A DNA stretch of 64,000 nt from Promerops cafer (lineage: Eukaryota; Chordata; Aves; Passeriformes; Nectariniidae). This document shows positions 39,519 to 52,599 of the stretch, in pieces. Under the pieces are notes generated by a model, which was not told where the DNA came from, ran no database searches, and saw only the letters and a program-made list of their open reading frames with translations. The stretch is taken from positions 1-64,000 of the forward strand of contig VZSE01006608.1 of NCBI GenBank assembly GCA_013398275.1. Direction: 5' to 3'. The translations under genes and the position numbers were made by a program. The number at the start of each line of letters is the position of its first letter. Within the stretch, counting starts at the first letter, position 1.

Positions 39519-39562
39519 AAACACACACACACCCACACACACACCCACACACACACACCCCC
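39519..39562 (+). repeat. (CA)n microsatellite with CCCA interruptions
   Basis: About twenty CA units in three blocks separated by 'cccaca', ending in a C-run. It lies about 95 bases after the last recognisable residues of the R4-like ORF, so it could descend from the element's 3' tail or insertion target. That link is speculative. Confidence 0.93.
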
Positions 39563-41596
39563 CTATTAGTTTGGGGTTTTAATAGAAGAAAGCATAGGGT
39601 CTGTGTTATTTTACAAAAGAAGCCTTTAAAGGTTAAAATACATTTGAAAAAATTTATAGAAATTAAGTGAAATAGTGCGATTTTGCAAGCATTAACTCTC
39701 GCTAACTGTGACATTCCTTCTCTCTAGGGGAGGAAAAAGGAATGGTATGTGTAAGCACTTAAATCTCTGTCTATTATTATCTTATGACATAAAAAGTCTT
39801 GGATATTCTTTTGATGAAAGCTGAGCTCCTTTTAATGTGTGTGAAGCTCTGTGAAACAGCAACTTATGACTGAGGGCAGACCTAGTTTTCAGAAGCAATG
39901 AGCTCAGGTTTTAAGAGTACTAAGAATTTTGATTTAGGGAGGCCTAAGAAGCTACAGGCCTTTAAGGGAATCTGGTACTGATACTATCTGGGACTGATCT
40001 ATAGTGAGTCCTACAGAAGTCAGCTCTGGTAAGGACACTAGTAAGATAGTAAATATGTTGATCTAAGGTATATTCAAGCTAGCAATTTCATTCATTCAAA
40101 TATATCAAACCCTCAATCTTTCTGTCCTTGCACACATCGGGGATCTGGTTCTGTGTTTTGTTTTTTAGAGTTGGGACTATTCTACTGGATGAATCAGAAT
40201 AACAGTGCATTAGTGCAGGAGGTCATAGATTCCTTCACTAATCCAAGGAAATTCAGCCTGTTACACATTTTCCTTTAGGATACTGTTATATGAAATCATG
40301 CATGACATCAGAGCTCATGCAGGCCACTCCAGACTCTGACTCATTATTTCTTTCAGCAATTACAGCCAGATGTAGATTAAGACCACAATCACAGCTCTTA
40401 TAAAATTTTGGTTATGGTTATTTATAGACTTTCTTTTAAGTGGAAGAAAGCTGAAAAGTGGGAAAAGAAACAAAGGTCAGAAAGACTAAAATATGCCAAG
40501 TGAAGTAAAATAAGTGTAAAATAAAGGCAGAGAAAGCAGAGATTGAGTGGGCTGTAAGCAGGTGCCAGGGCTACTGGATGAATTCCAGTGAGGCTAAGGT
40601 GAACAGGGCATGAAAACCCACTGGATGAACCCAACCTGAGAAGTCCTTGGATGTGACAAATAACAGTGTGAGATGCTATCAAAAGCTACAGAGAACACTG
40701 TAGAACAGGTCTGAATTTCACAGGTGGTTAAGGAGCAGACATAAGCCAAACTTCACAGATAACTAGAGAGGAGCACTGGGGACCTCTGTGAGTAGTAAAG
40801 TCTTGCAAGGTCAACAGTGTCTGCATGACCAGAGCAGTAAGAACACTTAAAAATGAGATTACATAAGGAATGGTAACAGAAATAACAATTGTAGGTATCA
40901 ATATCCCAAAACTGGCACAAACTGGGAGAAAGTAGTTAGGGATTGATTGTTTATCAAGGATAAGATTGTGGCAGAGAAATGTAGGTGCGGGAGTGGAAAA
41001 AGGAAGGAAGGAACAAAAAATGTGGCAATAATGTGTACAAATTATACAGCCAGTGCTGTGCAAGAGCATCTGTCAAGCAGCCCTGTACTTAATCACTACA
41101 GACAGAGCAGAAAAATAATTCAAACCCCCTATTCTGAACAACTGACAGGATTCAAACATGTCTCTGCAGTCAGGAGGACAGGCTGAGAAGGAAAATCTGT
41201 TCCCTGGGCAAAAAGGAGAGTACAGATAGCATGGTCCAAGCACCCTGGCATCACCCTGTGGGTGCCCATCTCAAGCCTGGTAGCATCAGCCACTGCCCCA
41301 CACTTTCTAGGAATGAGTTTCTGAGAGGCTGCATCCTATGCCTGGCTGTTTGCAGTCCTGTTGCAAATGTTTAAGTGTGTGATAAAAGTTTGTCATCCTG
41401 AGCTGGTTGGTAAAGCAAGGCAAGTGCATGCCAGTCCTGGTGAAGAATTCATATTCCAGAATGAACTTGACTGATATTCACTCCATTGCTTCTGCTGAGG
41501 CACAGTTCTCAGAAGAACAAATAGAAGAAGGGGTGCCACAACACAGTAGAACTTTTTGCTTATTTCTTTTGCTCGGCTTTTCTGGTGTCTTTTGCA

Positions 41597-41614
41597 TTAT
41601 ATATATATATATAT
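41597..41614. repeat. (AT)9 microsatellite
   Basis: Pure alternating AT of about 18 bases in otherwise mixed sequence. Confidence 0.88.
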
Positions 41615-43973
41615 CAAGGGGTAATGTGTTTTTTAAAAGTTAAAGGTTTTGATTATTGTTGCATTTTAAAATAAATAAACCTGATCAAATCTAGGTCTGT
41701 TCTTTGTCAGTCTAAAAGTGCTATTGTGCATTTGTTTATATTGTGCATTTGCTTACATCTTTCCATTTTCCTACTATAGTCTCAGGAGACAGAGATTTAG
41801 TACTTTTCAGAGAGTTCATCAAAATTGCCAGTCAGGAAGATTTTCTTTCAAAATTGAGAAGTTTTTTTCTTATTACTTTGACTGCATTTCTTCATATTGT
41901 TATTAAAGCAAATTTCTAGCAGCCAGGTAAAAATACAAATAAAACCTAGCAAAGTAATACACTGACAGTGATTACTCCAATAGACCTAATATACCATCTT
42001 TTGCATAACATTTTCCCATTCCAAAAGATTTACACCTTATTTCTGTTATCCTGAAATGTTCTGTCACTTCTGTGTTAATACCCACCAAATATCCTAAGAC
42101 CTCTGTCAGTCCTAGTAGCCATTAATCATTTGTCCAAGCTACTGTAGGTACGTGTGGCTCTTCAGCTTCTCTAGGAAGCTGATCTCTTTGGCTCTTTGGC
42201 TCTCATCGTGGTAATTGCTTGTCTCACATCTCCCACCCAATAACATGTATAGAAGCATGGTGATCAGAAATGTATGTAGTGTTGCAGAACACGGAATGTT
42301 ATCATCCTGTTCTCTCATACAATGCCCTTTCTTATGATAAATAGATCCTCAAATCCAACTATTTATCCAGTGCAGGCAGAAGTGAATGACCTTTAAGTGA
42401 GCAAACATCCAAAGAGAGTACGTTTCATCACATGTGGACAGAATATTTTTCAACTATTTCATTGCAAAGATTTTAGAGTACACAGGACTGAACCAAGTGG
42501 TTATAAATTCATTTTTAAGTGAAGTGACAAAACCATCATTAGTTAAACTGGAAAATAAAGCCACAATTGTACACATAGCTTAGAATCATTTCAGTTAGTC
42601 ACAGTCTTTTTCTTTCTCATTATGTATTGTTTATGCATTTTATTCAAATGTCCAAGTATGTTCAGAGCCTGTGCTGAGCACCAATGCAAGATTTTGGAAA
42701 CAAAAGGAAGTTTTCTCTTGCACAGCTTGGTCAAAATATGCTAATCATTATTCTAATAGCACTTTGTTCTCCAGAGTGACATGTAAAGGAGTTGAAATCT
42801 GGCTCTAGCTTAGTACTGCAGAGGATCTGTTCTAGTCTCTGTGGCAGGTGAGTGCCTACACGCCACGCTTGGCTTGCAAAATTTTAACCATGCTTTTTTT
42901 GAATAAAAGACTACTTGAAGATTCAAGCTGTAATCCAGTGGGGAGCCACAGCTCCTCCATATTCTCTGTGGCACAGAGATGGTATAATGTGACAGATTCA
43001 TTTTACACCCACAGCTGATCACTAACGCTCAGTCCCAGCGTGCCCCAGTCAGGATTTCCTACTGATTCTGTGTAAAGATGGAAATTAAACACAATGCAGA
43101 GCAAAGCTAAGTAAGAGTCTCAGGTAGTAAAGAGAAGGCAACACCCAATCAGGACAGGAGTTTCTTTTATGCTGAAAGCTCCTCTATGAGAGCATTTTCC
43201 ATCACCCAGATATCACCAGCAGTCACTGAACACAGCTGCTACAGACCTCTTGGCCATTTTTGAGACTGGAAACCCTGTAAGAGCCTCAGACTTTTTTGGG
43301 GAAAGATGGTAAAATTGTGTGGAGAACAGACTTGCCTCCTCTTCCAGATTTGGCAGGATACTTAGGGATTTCATCACAATGAATTTAAATTTTATTAAAA
43401 ATAAAATATTTAGCAAATTTTTTCTGGTATGCTATCACGCCCCAGAAAGCATCAAAACAGAAAGACCAAGAACAGAAGAAAAAATGAATTTCACTGTGTG
43501 CATTTCTTTCCTTTAAATTCAGTTTTTAAAAATATTTTTTGTCTCCATGTTTAAAAAATCTATGCATTTTGAAATAACTTATAGGGCTGTATCCTGCTAC
43601 ATCATCATCTCTGATGATGCCAGGTTCATGCAAAAGTAAAAATAAGCACTTTCTGCTTACAGCCATTGTAGAGATTTCCATTTAAAATGTGAATATGAAT
43701 TAAGCATAGCCTCTAAAGTAGGAATTATAGTTTAATCTGGTCACCTCTGTCATCCCTGGGGGGACAGGTGCACCTTAGAGAAGTTCATGTCGTCTGCTGG
43801 AGGGTGTCCAGGGCAGGCAAGACTTAGGCTCTCTTAATTCTTGGGAGATCCTAGATTACTAATGTTTAGGAAGACAATCACTGAGTGAGATGAATTCCAT
43901 GTTTATTCATGACTGTTAAACATTTAAGAGTTTTACTATCCTCTTTTCAACATTAGGGACCGTGATTGACCTT

Positions 43974-44020
43974 GTGTATATATGTATGCATGCATATATA
44001 TATACATATACACACACACG
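43974..44020. repeat. Compound TA / TGCA / CA microsatellite
   Basis: 'gtatatatgtatgcatgcat' runs into (AT)n and then (CA)n up to 44019. It is a typical compound dinucleotide microsatellite. Confidence 0.9.
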
Positions 44021-46149
44021 ATCAGAAAGCACTAGACATTTCATTTTACACTGAAAGAACTGAGTCAGAAAGAGCTTATGGCATTTCATAGAAGATTTAA
44101 CAACTGATTTCATAGCCAAGACTAGTTCTAATAATTCAGCTTGATATTATGGGAACTATTCATGCCAGGGCTTTGAAACCAGTGGGTACATACAGGGACC
44201 ATAAAAGATGTAGGTAATTTCTACTACTTTATCTACACAGAAATCACCAGGATGGTGAATAAAAATCCTTAGAACTTATTAAGGGGAATAACAAGGGTAC
44301 TTCCAGTTTTCTTCATTGCTAGCAGATGTGTAGTATTAAATTTAGTCTACACATCACTAATGAAAATACATTTATGCAGCAAAGATCCCTAGCAAAGGTT
44401 TTTAGAAAGCACACAAGAAAAAATGTTCAGGCATTCCATAGTTGTAATGGACAAGAATTCATAGGAGAGGCTTGTACTGACCCTTCAGGATAAAAAATTA
44501 CTGTGATGGGGGTGTGCTTCTTTCTTGTGCTGCGCTTCTTGGGTTGCATAAAGCAGAAGCTTTTGAAGACACTACTTGCTGTGACTTTTGTATGCCTCCA
44601 TTTACAGAGTTAATGCAGAGAGGAAGGAAGCAGCGCAGAAGAACAGAAAATAAGTGCGTTAACAGAGTTTTCATCCAAAGTACTGGCACTTTGTAGAAGC
44701 AGCACTTTGTAGTATGACTTCTAACTAATTTTGTGTTTCACAGTATACATTTTCAAAAGAGCTGGCTAAGGTCAGCAGGAAGAAGGAAAGTGAAACAAAT
44801 GGCAAGCAACAAACTAAATCCTAAAGCAAGAATAAAATATTTCCCATGAAGTCAGTTTCAATATTTAAAAGTTTAGGCAGAAGTGATGAAGATACATGCA
44901 AGGACACCAACAACACAGAGATAAAATAGTGGTTGATGTAGTTTTGATTCAGACTTCACTTGCCCTTTATCTGCAAAAGAACAGATGCTCTACTAGTTCC
45001 AAATTATGAAACTGCAGCTTCAAAACACATTCTTCTCTCCACTAAGCAGATTTAAAATTTAAATTAGTACCCCTACATTGTATGCAAGTCAGCTACTTTA
45101 TTTTCACAGAAATAACAGGTTTTTTTACCAAGGCACAGGTCTCAGAAAATATATTTTACTTGCAATTAGTTGTTAGTGACCACTTAAAAGTAAAATAGGT
45201 CCTTTACCATCATGCAAATAGGGGTAATACTTACCAAAAAGCATAGAAACTCCAAGTGTTAAAAGAACACACACAGATCTCTGTCTATCTAATTTACCAG
45301 AACTTGATACATTTAGTAATTGGTTCCCTGACATGTGTTGACAACCCTGACCTAAACCACATAGTCAGTCACTCGCTCTAACAGGTTCTAAATTATATTA
45401 CCTAATTCAGAAACAAAGCACAATGAAAATATTTATTTTTTTCAAATTAAAAAAAACATCTGATATCCAGAAGAGGGGAAACCCAACAACTACATCATTT
45501 ATTCTTCAAATTTGAAAGCTTTCTTCTGACAGGATTATAATGTTCACTCTGAAAAACCTCAGCTTCCAGGTGACACCAAAGTTGTGAATGGAAAGACATA
45601 GGAATTTTGCTATGTTTCTTTCCAGTGCCATCCATTTGAACAGCAGGAGAGAGAAAAACAGAACCTACCATAGAATTTTGTCTCTTAATTGCTTACTTTA
45701 GTGTGAAATATAGCATTCTATATGCACTTATGCAGTAAGCAATTCACCTGGTTGAGGGGGTGACATTTCCTGAGGGAAGTGCTAAAGAATAATGAAGAAT
45801 ACCTATAGCACAGTGTTACTTTAAAAGATATAACCATAAAAAGAAGCAGATCTAAAAAGGCATGATATTGCACAGGTTACATTTGCATAGCTTTTCAGTG
45901 TATGACACTGAAATTACACATCTTAGGTCTGGCTCCATTTCATATCCACCTTGCACTTGTCCCACTGTCTACAGGAACATTGTAATGACAGCAGTTTTAC
46001 TTGGGGTGACGTGAATAAGGGGAAATTGAAAAGTAGATCAATACTAACGCAATCACAGGAAAAAAAAGAAAACCTTAATCTCATATCATAACGTTGCAGG
46101 AGTTGATGGACAACTTATTGATACAGACAAGAGAACTAAAGGAATACAC

Positions 46150-46550
46150 ATACAAATTACACCATTATCTGTGAAGTGGAGATGGCCAGAAGAAATCTTT
46201 CAAGCTGTCAGGCAGAAAGATGAGAAGAGTATGGTGACAAATGAACTAAGCATGATGACTTCTGGAAAGAAAAATGGGAATGGAGGGCATGATGTAACCC
46301 TCTGGCAAAGGAGATTAAAAAAACTGATGTGAATGGAATGATGTCCTTAATCAAAGTGAAGTGAAGATCATGGAAGAGGAAATTCAAAGACTGAGAAAAT
46401 TACTTAATTGGAAAGCACCAGGAAAATAACAGAATCACCAAACATCAGCCAACATCTTAACAAAATAGTACCCTCAATTTAAAATACATATATGAGAAGC
46501 AAAGGTAATTATTACACAATGGTAGAAGGTTCAATTAATTAGAAAGATAG
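46150..46550 (+). mobile_element. Second R4/Dong-like LINE fossil (pre-RT and start of RT)
   Basis: This is an old fragment matching the segment before and at the start of the R4-type reverse transcriptase. Landmarks in order: FWKEKWE at 46260-46280 (family FW..IWE); HDVTLWQRRLKKL at 46288-46326 in another frame (family HN..A.W...E); a 26-codon open run, 46349-46426, holding QSEVKIMEEEIQRLRKLLNW and then KAPG (family NWKAPGPDG box); NISQHLNKI at 46441-46467 (family R-I-A-x-Q-L-N-K); QW and QLIRK at about 46520-46545 (family P-E-W and L-I-x-K). About a dozen residues between KAPG and NISQ are missing. It overlaps the 37.4 kb copy in the NWKA region, so it is a separate insertion and not a displaced part of that one. 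Its ends are uncertain. Confidence 0.65.
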
Positions 46551-49500
46551 AAAATTTTTTACACTAGAACAGGCCCCCATGAGGGTTTGATGTTCTTAGA
46601 GAGCACGCAAAATACAAGGATGTCATAACATATTGCCTATCTCATGGGAATGGACTTGCATTAGCTCATGGAGAAAAAGGCTTTCCTGGCAGTTAAGAGG
46701 ATGTCAGACTATACTAGTAATTGCATAAACTAGATAATTTCTAACAAACAAGTTCTTGTATCACAGAAAAAAAAGTCTGAGGAAAGAAGGCAGGCCTCCA
46801 GCAGGGCAGAAAAGCCTTTTCCAGAAAAATAAGACACATATGATTCAAGACCTCGCCAGAGGGGATTTCTTCACATGTTTTAAAGGAGTCTTTAGATGAA
46901 ATTTATCTGAGGACAGAAAAATAGAAATAGCGTGATGAATCAGTTTGAACAGGAGAAAGCTGGGGGAAAGGACATTTTTTTTTAAACTCATAAGACCAGT
47001 CAAAGCTGAGCTCATAACCCATCTATGTCACAGTCAACTGTTATTCTATTATTTCACTCCTCCATTCCCCTTTTTGCCTCAGCTTTCCCTTTTTCTGTGT
47101 ATTTCAGCTCATTTTCCTTTTCTGCTACAAATGACTGTTACCATGTGACTCAGAAAAAGTTTTACTGGTACTGATTCAATAAACACCTATAAATTTGGAT
47201 ATTTATGTCACGTATTTTATTGATATGACAATATGGATTTTTTATGAAGTTCTGAAAGTACTGCCAGCAGAATTCAAATTCTGCAAGATCAAAACATTTT
47301 GATGAAATGTAGAGACAAAAGTTTTCTAAATCTCATGCACTCTTTTAGCTTTGTAAAGTCTTCCAGTTTATCTTTTGGATGTGCCTGCTCGGTTTGTTCC
47401 TCACACATTATCAGAAACATCTGGGATGTTCTAGTTATTTACAGCCAGGATACACAGTGTAGGTATGTCTGAAATGCAGATATGTCTGAAAGTTTGTGTA
47501 TTTTGTTTTGAATTTGAAAATTTTGACCCAGTATTACTTTGTATCACTACACTAGAATCAAGTTGAATAGACTTCTGAAACCATCTACAAAAGGAAGTAC
47601 GTCAGATGATTAATGGTAGTGCTGGAAATGCAGGGGGAAAATGATATGATTATTCATATTGTTTTGAGCAGATCATTTATCTTGTATTTGGAGCTGAACA
47701 AACTGGAGCTGCTTAGTGATTTTGGCTCTGTAGAAGCCCAATGCCAGGAGGATGTAAGTGTTAAGTATCTTTTTTTATTGTTGCTAACCGTTTACATAAG
47801 GAATTTGGCAACAAGTGAGAGTCTGCATTGTTGTTCAATTCCAATATAAAAATCTGACTGATTGATGAACTGTCTGAGAAATTGTTCTCTTTGCATATAA
47901 TCTAGTGGCAGAAGAGGAAAAAAGAGGTAACAGTTCAATCAACCCTAGTAAACAGGAATTAATTCAGTCAATAATGTGTTCTGTAGATGAATCTACACGC
48001 CTGGATAGAGAATATTCTAAGCACATGTTCCTCACTACTTGCGAATCTGCAGAACAGATGCAAATAAATTTAAGCCTTCAAAATAGTTCTGCTTGTTTCC
48101 TGACTAGTGAAGGATTAGCAAAAACAAAGCAAAGGATAATGAAAATAGCTTCCAGTGCTCTTTTGTTAATACAGATTAGCAGTAGGCATAACTCAAATGC
48201 CTCTCCACTTCTCCTCTGCTCTGGAGCCAAGTATCACTGAAGTGGAGCAGCTTTGCTCTTACACATGGATTTTGACAGCTTCATCCCTATCTATGCATGC
48301 AGCAATGTGGAGGCACTGCCTCTCATATTCACACACCAAAGGAAGGATGTGCATTAGCTTAGAAGATGTATTCAATCAGAATAGTCCAATGTCCCCTCTT
48401 AACTCAGGACTGCTCGGTACTAGAGCAGACCTTGCAGATCTCTTAGTAATGAGCTAGTTCTAGGCACCTGCAGCTTTACTCTGCCAGCCCTTATGAATTA
48501 GGCAATAGGAACACTAATCCACATTTGAAGGATGTTTAAGCATCCATGTTCCACTTTCATCCCAAAGCTCTACAAATCCTTCATACATATCTCTGCACAG
48601 AGTTATTTTACATCAAGGTAACATCTGACACATTTGGCACCCAGCTACTCCTTTTCTGTGCCACTGGAGTTTTAACAGTTGTGTGTTTGGTGCATTCAAA
48701 TGAGGAGACACTCCACACTGCTCCTCCAAGCCAGTGTGTTTGAATCCTTCAAGACACACGTGTACAGATGCTCATGAGGAAACTTCTGTCAAGCCTAAAA
48801 CATAATTCTTAAAATGTCAGATTCTGCCATCTCTACACCTGTGTCTGGAGAAAGACCAGATATAGTTCAGCACTCCTGCCCTGCTCACAGGGAAAAAAAC
48901 TGCCATAATTCTGGCACCTCAGGACCAAAGGTTGAGGGAGGTCTTGTCTTTTCTTTCCTGTTTACATAGAACAATACCACGTTCTTGTCCATCTCATTTC
49001 AGTTATCCTTAGTCTCCCCTTCTCCAGCTGCCAGCCATCAGTATTATAATCAGGTCCCCATTAAAAAGCAGGAACCAGATTTATTGCTATAGGAAAACAA
49101 GAAAAAAGGCTCACCTAGGACTGGATCTTCAAATAGAGTCTGAAGCATCAGCTACAGCATCTTCCCAGATGAGATCAGGGTATTTTTCTTCCAATAGGAT
49201 GCGATACAGCTAAAAAAATTGACCAAAACATTCCAGCCAGACCTGAGCAGAGGCCTAGGAGATATTGGAACAAACGGATTTTAGAACATGTCCAAAACAA
49301 TGTTATTTCCCTTTTCTGGCCTCTTCAGGTTTAAGACTTGCTAATCAAAACATTTGCCACCATTTAACTATGATCATATTTATTGGAACTCACTAATTTA
49401 GAAAACGTTTCTTTTGCACAAAATCTCTGGATTTCTTAAACTTCTATCTGAAATGATATGCTGGTTTTAGTGATCTAAAGCAGTCCTTTGATTTTTCTGT

Positions 49501-51570
49501 CTTCTGGGAATGTCAAAATAAAGTTTCTTTTCATAATGAATGCTCTGTAGATTTCAAAGCTACAATAGATTTACATCTGTGCAACTGAAATCCAAATTTA
49601 GCTTTACATTTGTCATTACTTACTGAGTTCATGAATGGCCCAGCTAATGTGATCCATGATTTATGACATGAAATACTGTTATACCTAGGCAAATATGCAG
49701 AATGCTTTGAAGTTATTGCTGGGCTGAACAAAGGGCAGGAACATTTCATCCAAACCCAGATACAGAAATTAATCTAATTCTCTGCCAAAGGGAAGAAAAT
49801 AAATGCATTATTTTCATCTTTCCTAATAATAGGTGCTTTTCCATCATCTTCAAGCCTGCAAGTTGGCTGTGGCTGTGTGAATGAGTTCCTCTATGAAATA
49901 CACTTTTGCATTATTTACCACCCTCCACTACTCCCCTCCTGGAAGAGCAGTGTTTGTGGATCAAATCAAAGATTTTTCTTGCAATCTGCTCTGTTCAGTT
50001 ACATTCCTACATGGCCAGGGTAACAGTTCAGCAAGCTTCTGCTTGCCTTGGATGCCGTGGCAATCTGTAGCAGTGGGAAGTCTTGGAACAAAACATAAAT
50101 GATCCCAACAGCTTTTGGTGTAACATTGTCATCCCTCTAGGTATAGCACCCTGGAACAGACTCCATCATCTGAAGGCATGGAAATGGACCTCTGGGAAAT
50201 GCTTAAAAAAAAATCTGTGGTCTCTCATTCTGCACTTTTGATTCTCTGGAGGGGCAAATTTATTATTAATTATTAAAAATGAGAAAAATACATTATTACT
50301 GAGGCTCTCTGCCTTAATTTGATGTCTTCGTTCTGGTGTGAGTTCATCCATATTTGTCTTACTCCAGTACCAGAAATTTAAGGAGAACATATACAAAAGA
50401 TGTCAATAATTCTTTGTTCTGTGTTCAGTTCTGTGCTGCACCTCTCTCTTGAAAAAAAAAGGAAGTGTGAATACCAAGTATTTACAAACTTGATTCCATT
50501 CTCTGTTGCCAGTTTGTGCTTTTAGGTATCAATGATATGACTGGTGCAAACTGATAAAGATGTTTCAGCAGAAATGTATGAAAATCCCTTCATTCCCATT
50601 CTACTGGATCCTTCTCTTTGCTCTTTTGCATTAGGCAGTGGTTTTTCCTGCCAGTCTGACTGTTTGCTATGCAGAGCAGGGCTACATCTGCAGGTTTGGC
50701 CTTGAAGATGTTGTTTTGGGCAGCTAGAAACAACAAGGTTCTCTTGAGGTCAAGAGAAATTTTGTGTCATCTTTGCTCCTAAAAAGGATTAAGTTTAAAA
50801 AAATGTGTTTGTAGGATGAAGTCACTATTCTTTTTTTGTTACAAATTAGAAAATAAGCCAAGCGATATTTTAAATAAAACTTTTTTGTTCTTATAACTTA
50901 TTAATTTTTTTTCAATTTATAAGGCATAAATTCTGTCAGTTTTCAAATCTCAAAAAACAATCTTTCATATAAATATTATAAAGGAGCATAAATTATATTT
51001 TATTTTGGCTGAGTACTTAGTATAAAGTGCAAATGTAAATCAATTTATCAGGGTGAACTAAACATGGCTAATCATAAACTGAAAGACTGGATTCATATTA
51101 TTAAAGTCGAATAAACAAGAATTATTTCCTACCCCTGTTCACACCATTTTCTAGGAAGCAGAAAGAAAATCCATTTTCATACAGTTCTCATTCTTCACTC
51201 TCCCAATCTCTTCCTAAAAAGCTTATCAGTGTTTCAGAGAAATTGTTGAAAAAAGGAGTCCTTGGAAATCTAAGAGGAGATTTATTCCAGGAAAAGATAA
51301 GTTGCCCCCAGGTCTATGCACCACATTTCCACAGGTTTTAAGAAAACCCACAGGTAGTCTGACCATATCAATAAACTGCTACATCCCTTAGACAGAACCA
51401 TCCTTGTTAATTTCTCAGAAGTGGGGAGGTTTGTACTTTTTGATTTAGTGTGGTCTTTTTTAAATCCCCTCCCATTTCCCTGCCTTATGAACAATCTCAA
51501 GAGGGATGACTGGTGTGAAGCTGAGGATCTACATACAGAGAACTTGCACAGTTTTCACATACAACCTTTC
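46551..51570. other. Intergenic, no gene recognised
   Basis: About 5 kb without a recognisable exon, RNA gene or transposon. The open frame at 47905-48240 (111 codons, rich in Ser and polar residues) is the longest. It has no known motif, no splice or promoter context that I can identify, and is best treated as chance. Poly(A)-like signals are frequent because of base composition. Confidence 0.5.
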
Positions 51571-51619
51571 ATGTGTTCCTCAGTCTGTATGACTTCGTAG
51601 GTGCGTTTTGTTCCGTGCA

Positions 51620-52590
51620 CCTGGAGCTGACGCCACCTCCCTACGTAGTATTCGAGTGAATGAGCAAGAAATAGATCCATTACTTTCAGAGACACTGTGG
51701 TCTCAGACCCTCGGGAGCCTTGAACCTCCATTGTAGTGGAGAAGCAGGTGGACTCAGAACCCTGCAGGATAATCAATCAAACGAGTGTGAGCCACGGGTG
51801 CTTTAAAGATGAAGGCCAGAAGCAGGCCCAAAAGGTTCCTCCTCTTTCTCAGAATTTGCCAAGTAGGACTGGAACCTTCCAGAAGAGGTATGAGGTGCTG
51901 GAACTAGAAGGTCAGACAATAGATGAGGTGGGCAAAGACCCTTCTGGGTTAGTGGGGCCTCCTAAAACAGCACCACCTGTTCCGTGCACCACAGCCTCCT
52001 CCGTTAAGAGGAAAAGAAGGGTAGCTGTAATAGCAGACTCCCTTCTAAGGGGAGGGGGGCCTGATATGCAGACCAGACCCAACCTACAAGAAAGTCTGCT
52101 GTCTCTAGGGGCTCAGATAAGGGACATTACTGGAAAACTCTCCAGTTTAGTAAGGCCCTCTGATAACTGTCCTCTACTGGTTGTTTCAACTGGCAGTGAT
52201 TAAATATAAAAGACAAGTAAGAGGGCAATCAAAAGAGAATTCGGGGCCCTGGGACAATTGGTAGAGGGGTCTGGAGCAAAGGTAGCGATTTCTTCACTTC
52301 TTCTGGTAAGAAGGAATAATATTGATGGATATAGGCAGATCCATCAGGTCGGTGCATGGCTCCAAGGTTGGTGTTGGCAGAAAAAAATTGTGTTTGTTGA
52401 CCACAGGATGATCTACTCAACACCTGGTCTACTGACACCTGACAGGATGCACCAGCATCAGAGGGGAAAAAGAGCTCTAGCACAGGAGCAGGCAGGGCTC
52501 ACTGACAGAGCTTTAAACCAGCCTGGAAGGGAGAAAGGGACAAAGCCAGGCTGGCCAGTGATGAGTGATGGGATGGGTGTCAAAACTTGA
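51620..52590 (+). pseudogene. CR1 ORF1 with SGNH/GDSL-type esterase domain, nearly intact frame
   Basis: CR1 ORF1 is an RNA-binding accessory protein with a C-terminal esterase-like domain, needed for retrotransposition in cis. From 51736 to 52590 a single frame is open except for two close stops, TAA 52201-52203 and TAA 52207-52209. The basic KRKRR stretch (about 52008-52022) leads into VAVIADSLLRGG (52021-52056), where the family GDSL block has A in place of the first G but keeps D-S-L. LVRPSDNCPLL follows (about 52147-52180). The distal part holds GAWLQGWC (about 52350), DHRMIYSTPGLLTPD and the D-x-x-H block D-R-M-H (about 52440-52452), then QRGKRALAQE. An upstream part in another frame (51620-51730) shows one frameshift near 51722. 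This is the longest near-open stretch in the window, but it is an element ORF and not a host gene. Confidence 0.88.
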
Positions 52591-52599
52591 GGGAAGGAG

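Larger units (their letters stand above)
39563..46140. other. Intergenic, nothing recognised except two short microsatellites
   Basis: I found no family-level coding similarity and no RNA gene. Two alternating-purine/pyrimidine microsatellites are present (41597-41614 and 43974-44020). The purine-rich stretch at about 40430-41130 has long minus-strand open frames (40422-40682 and 40728-41069), but these come from depletion of stop codons in a pyrimidine-rich complement and show no motif. Confidence 0.55.

Noticed and set aside
40422..41069. Two minus-strand open frames with hydrophobic stretches, considered as a membrane protein or the R4 5' region
   Set aside because: Hydrophobic runs follow from the pyrimidine-rich complement. 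No order of R4 N-terminal motifs could be aligned on the + strand.
47905..48240. 111-codon open frame on the + strand
   Set aside because: No recognisable domain, no convincing start or splice context, and the length is compatible with chance in 64 kb of AT-rich DNA searched in six frames.
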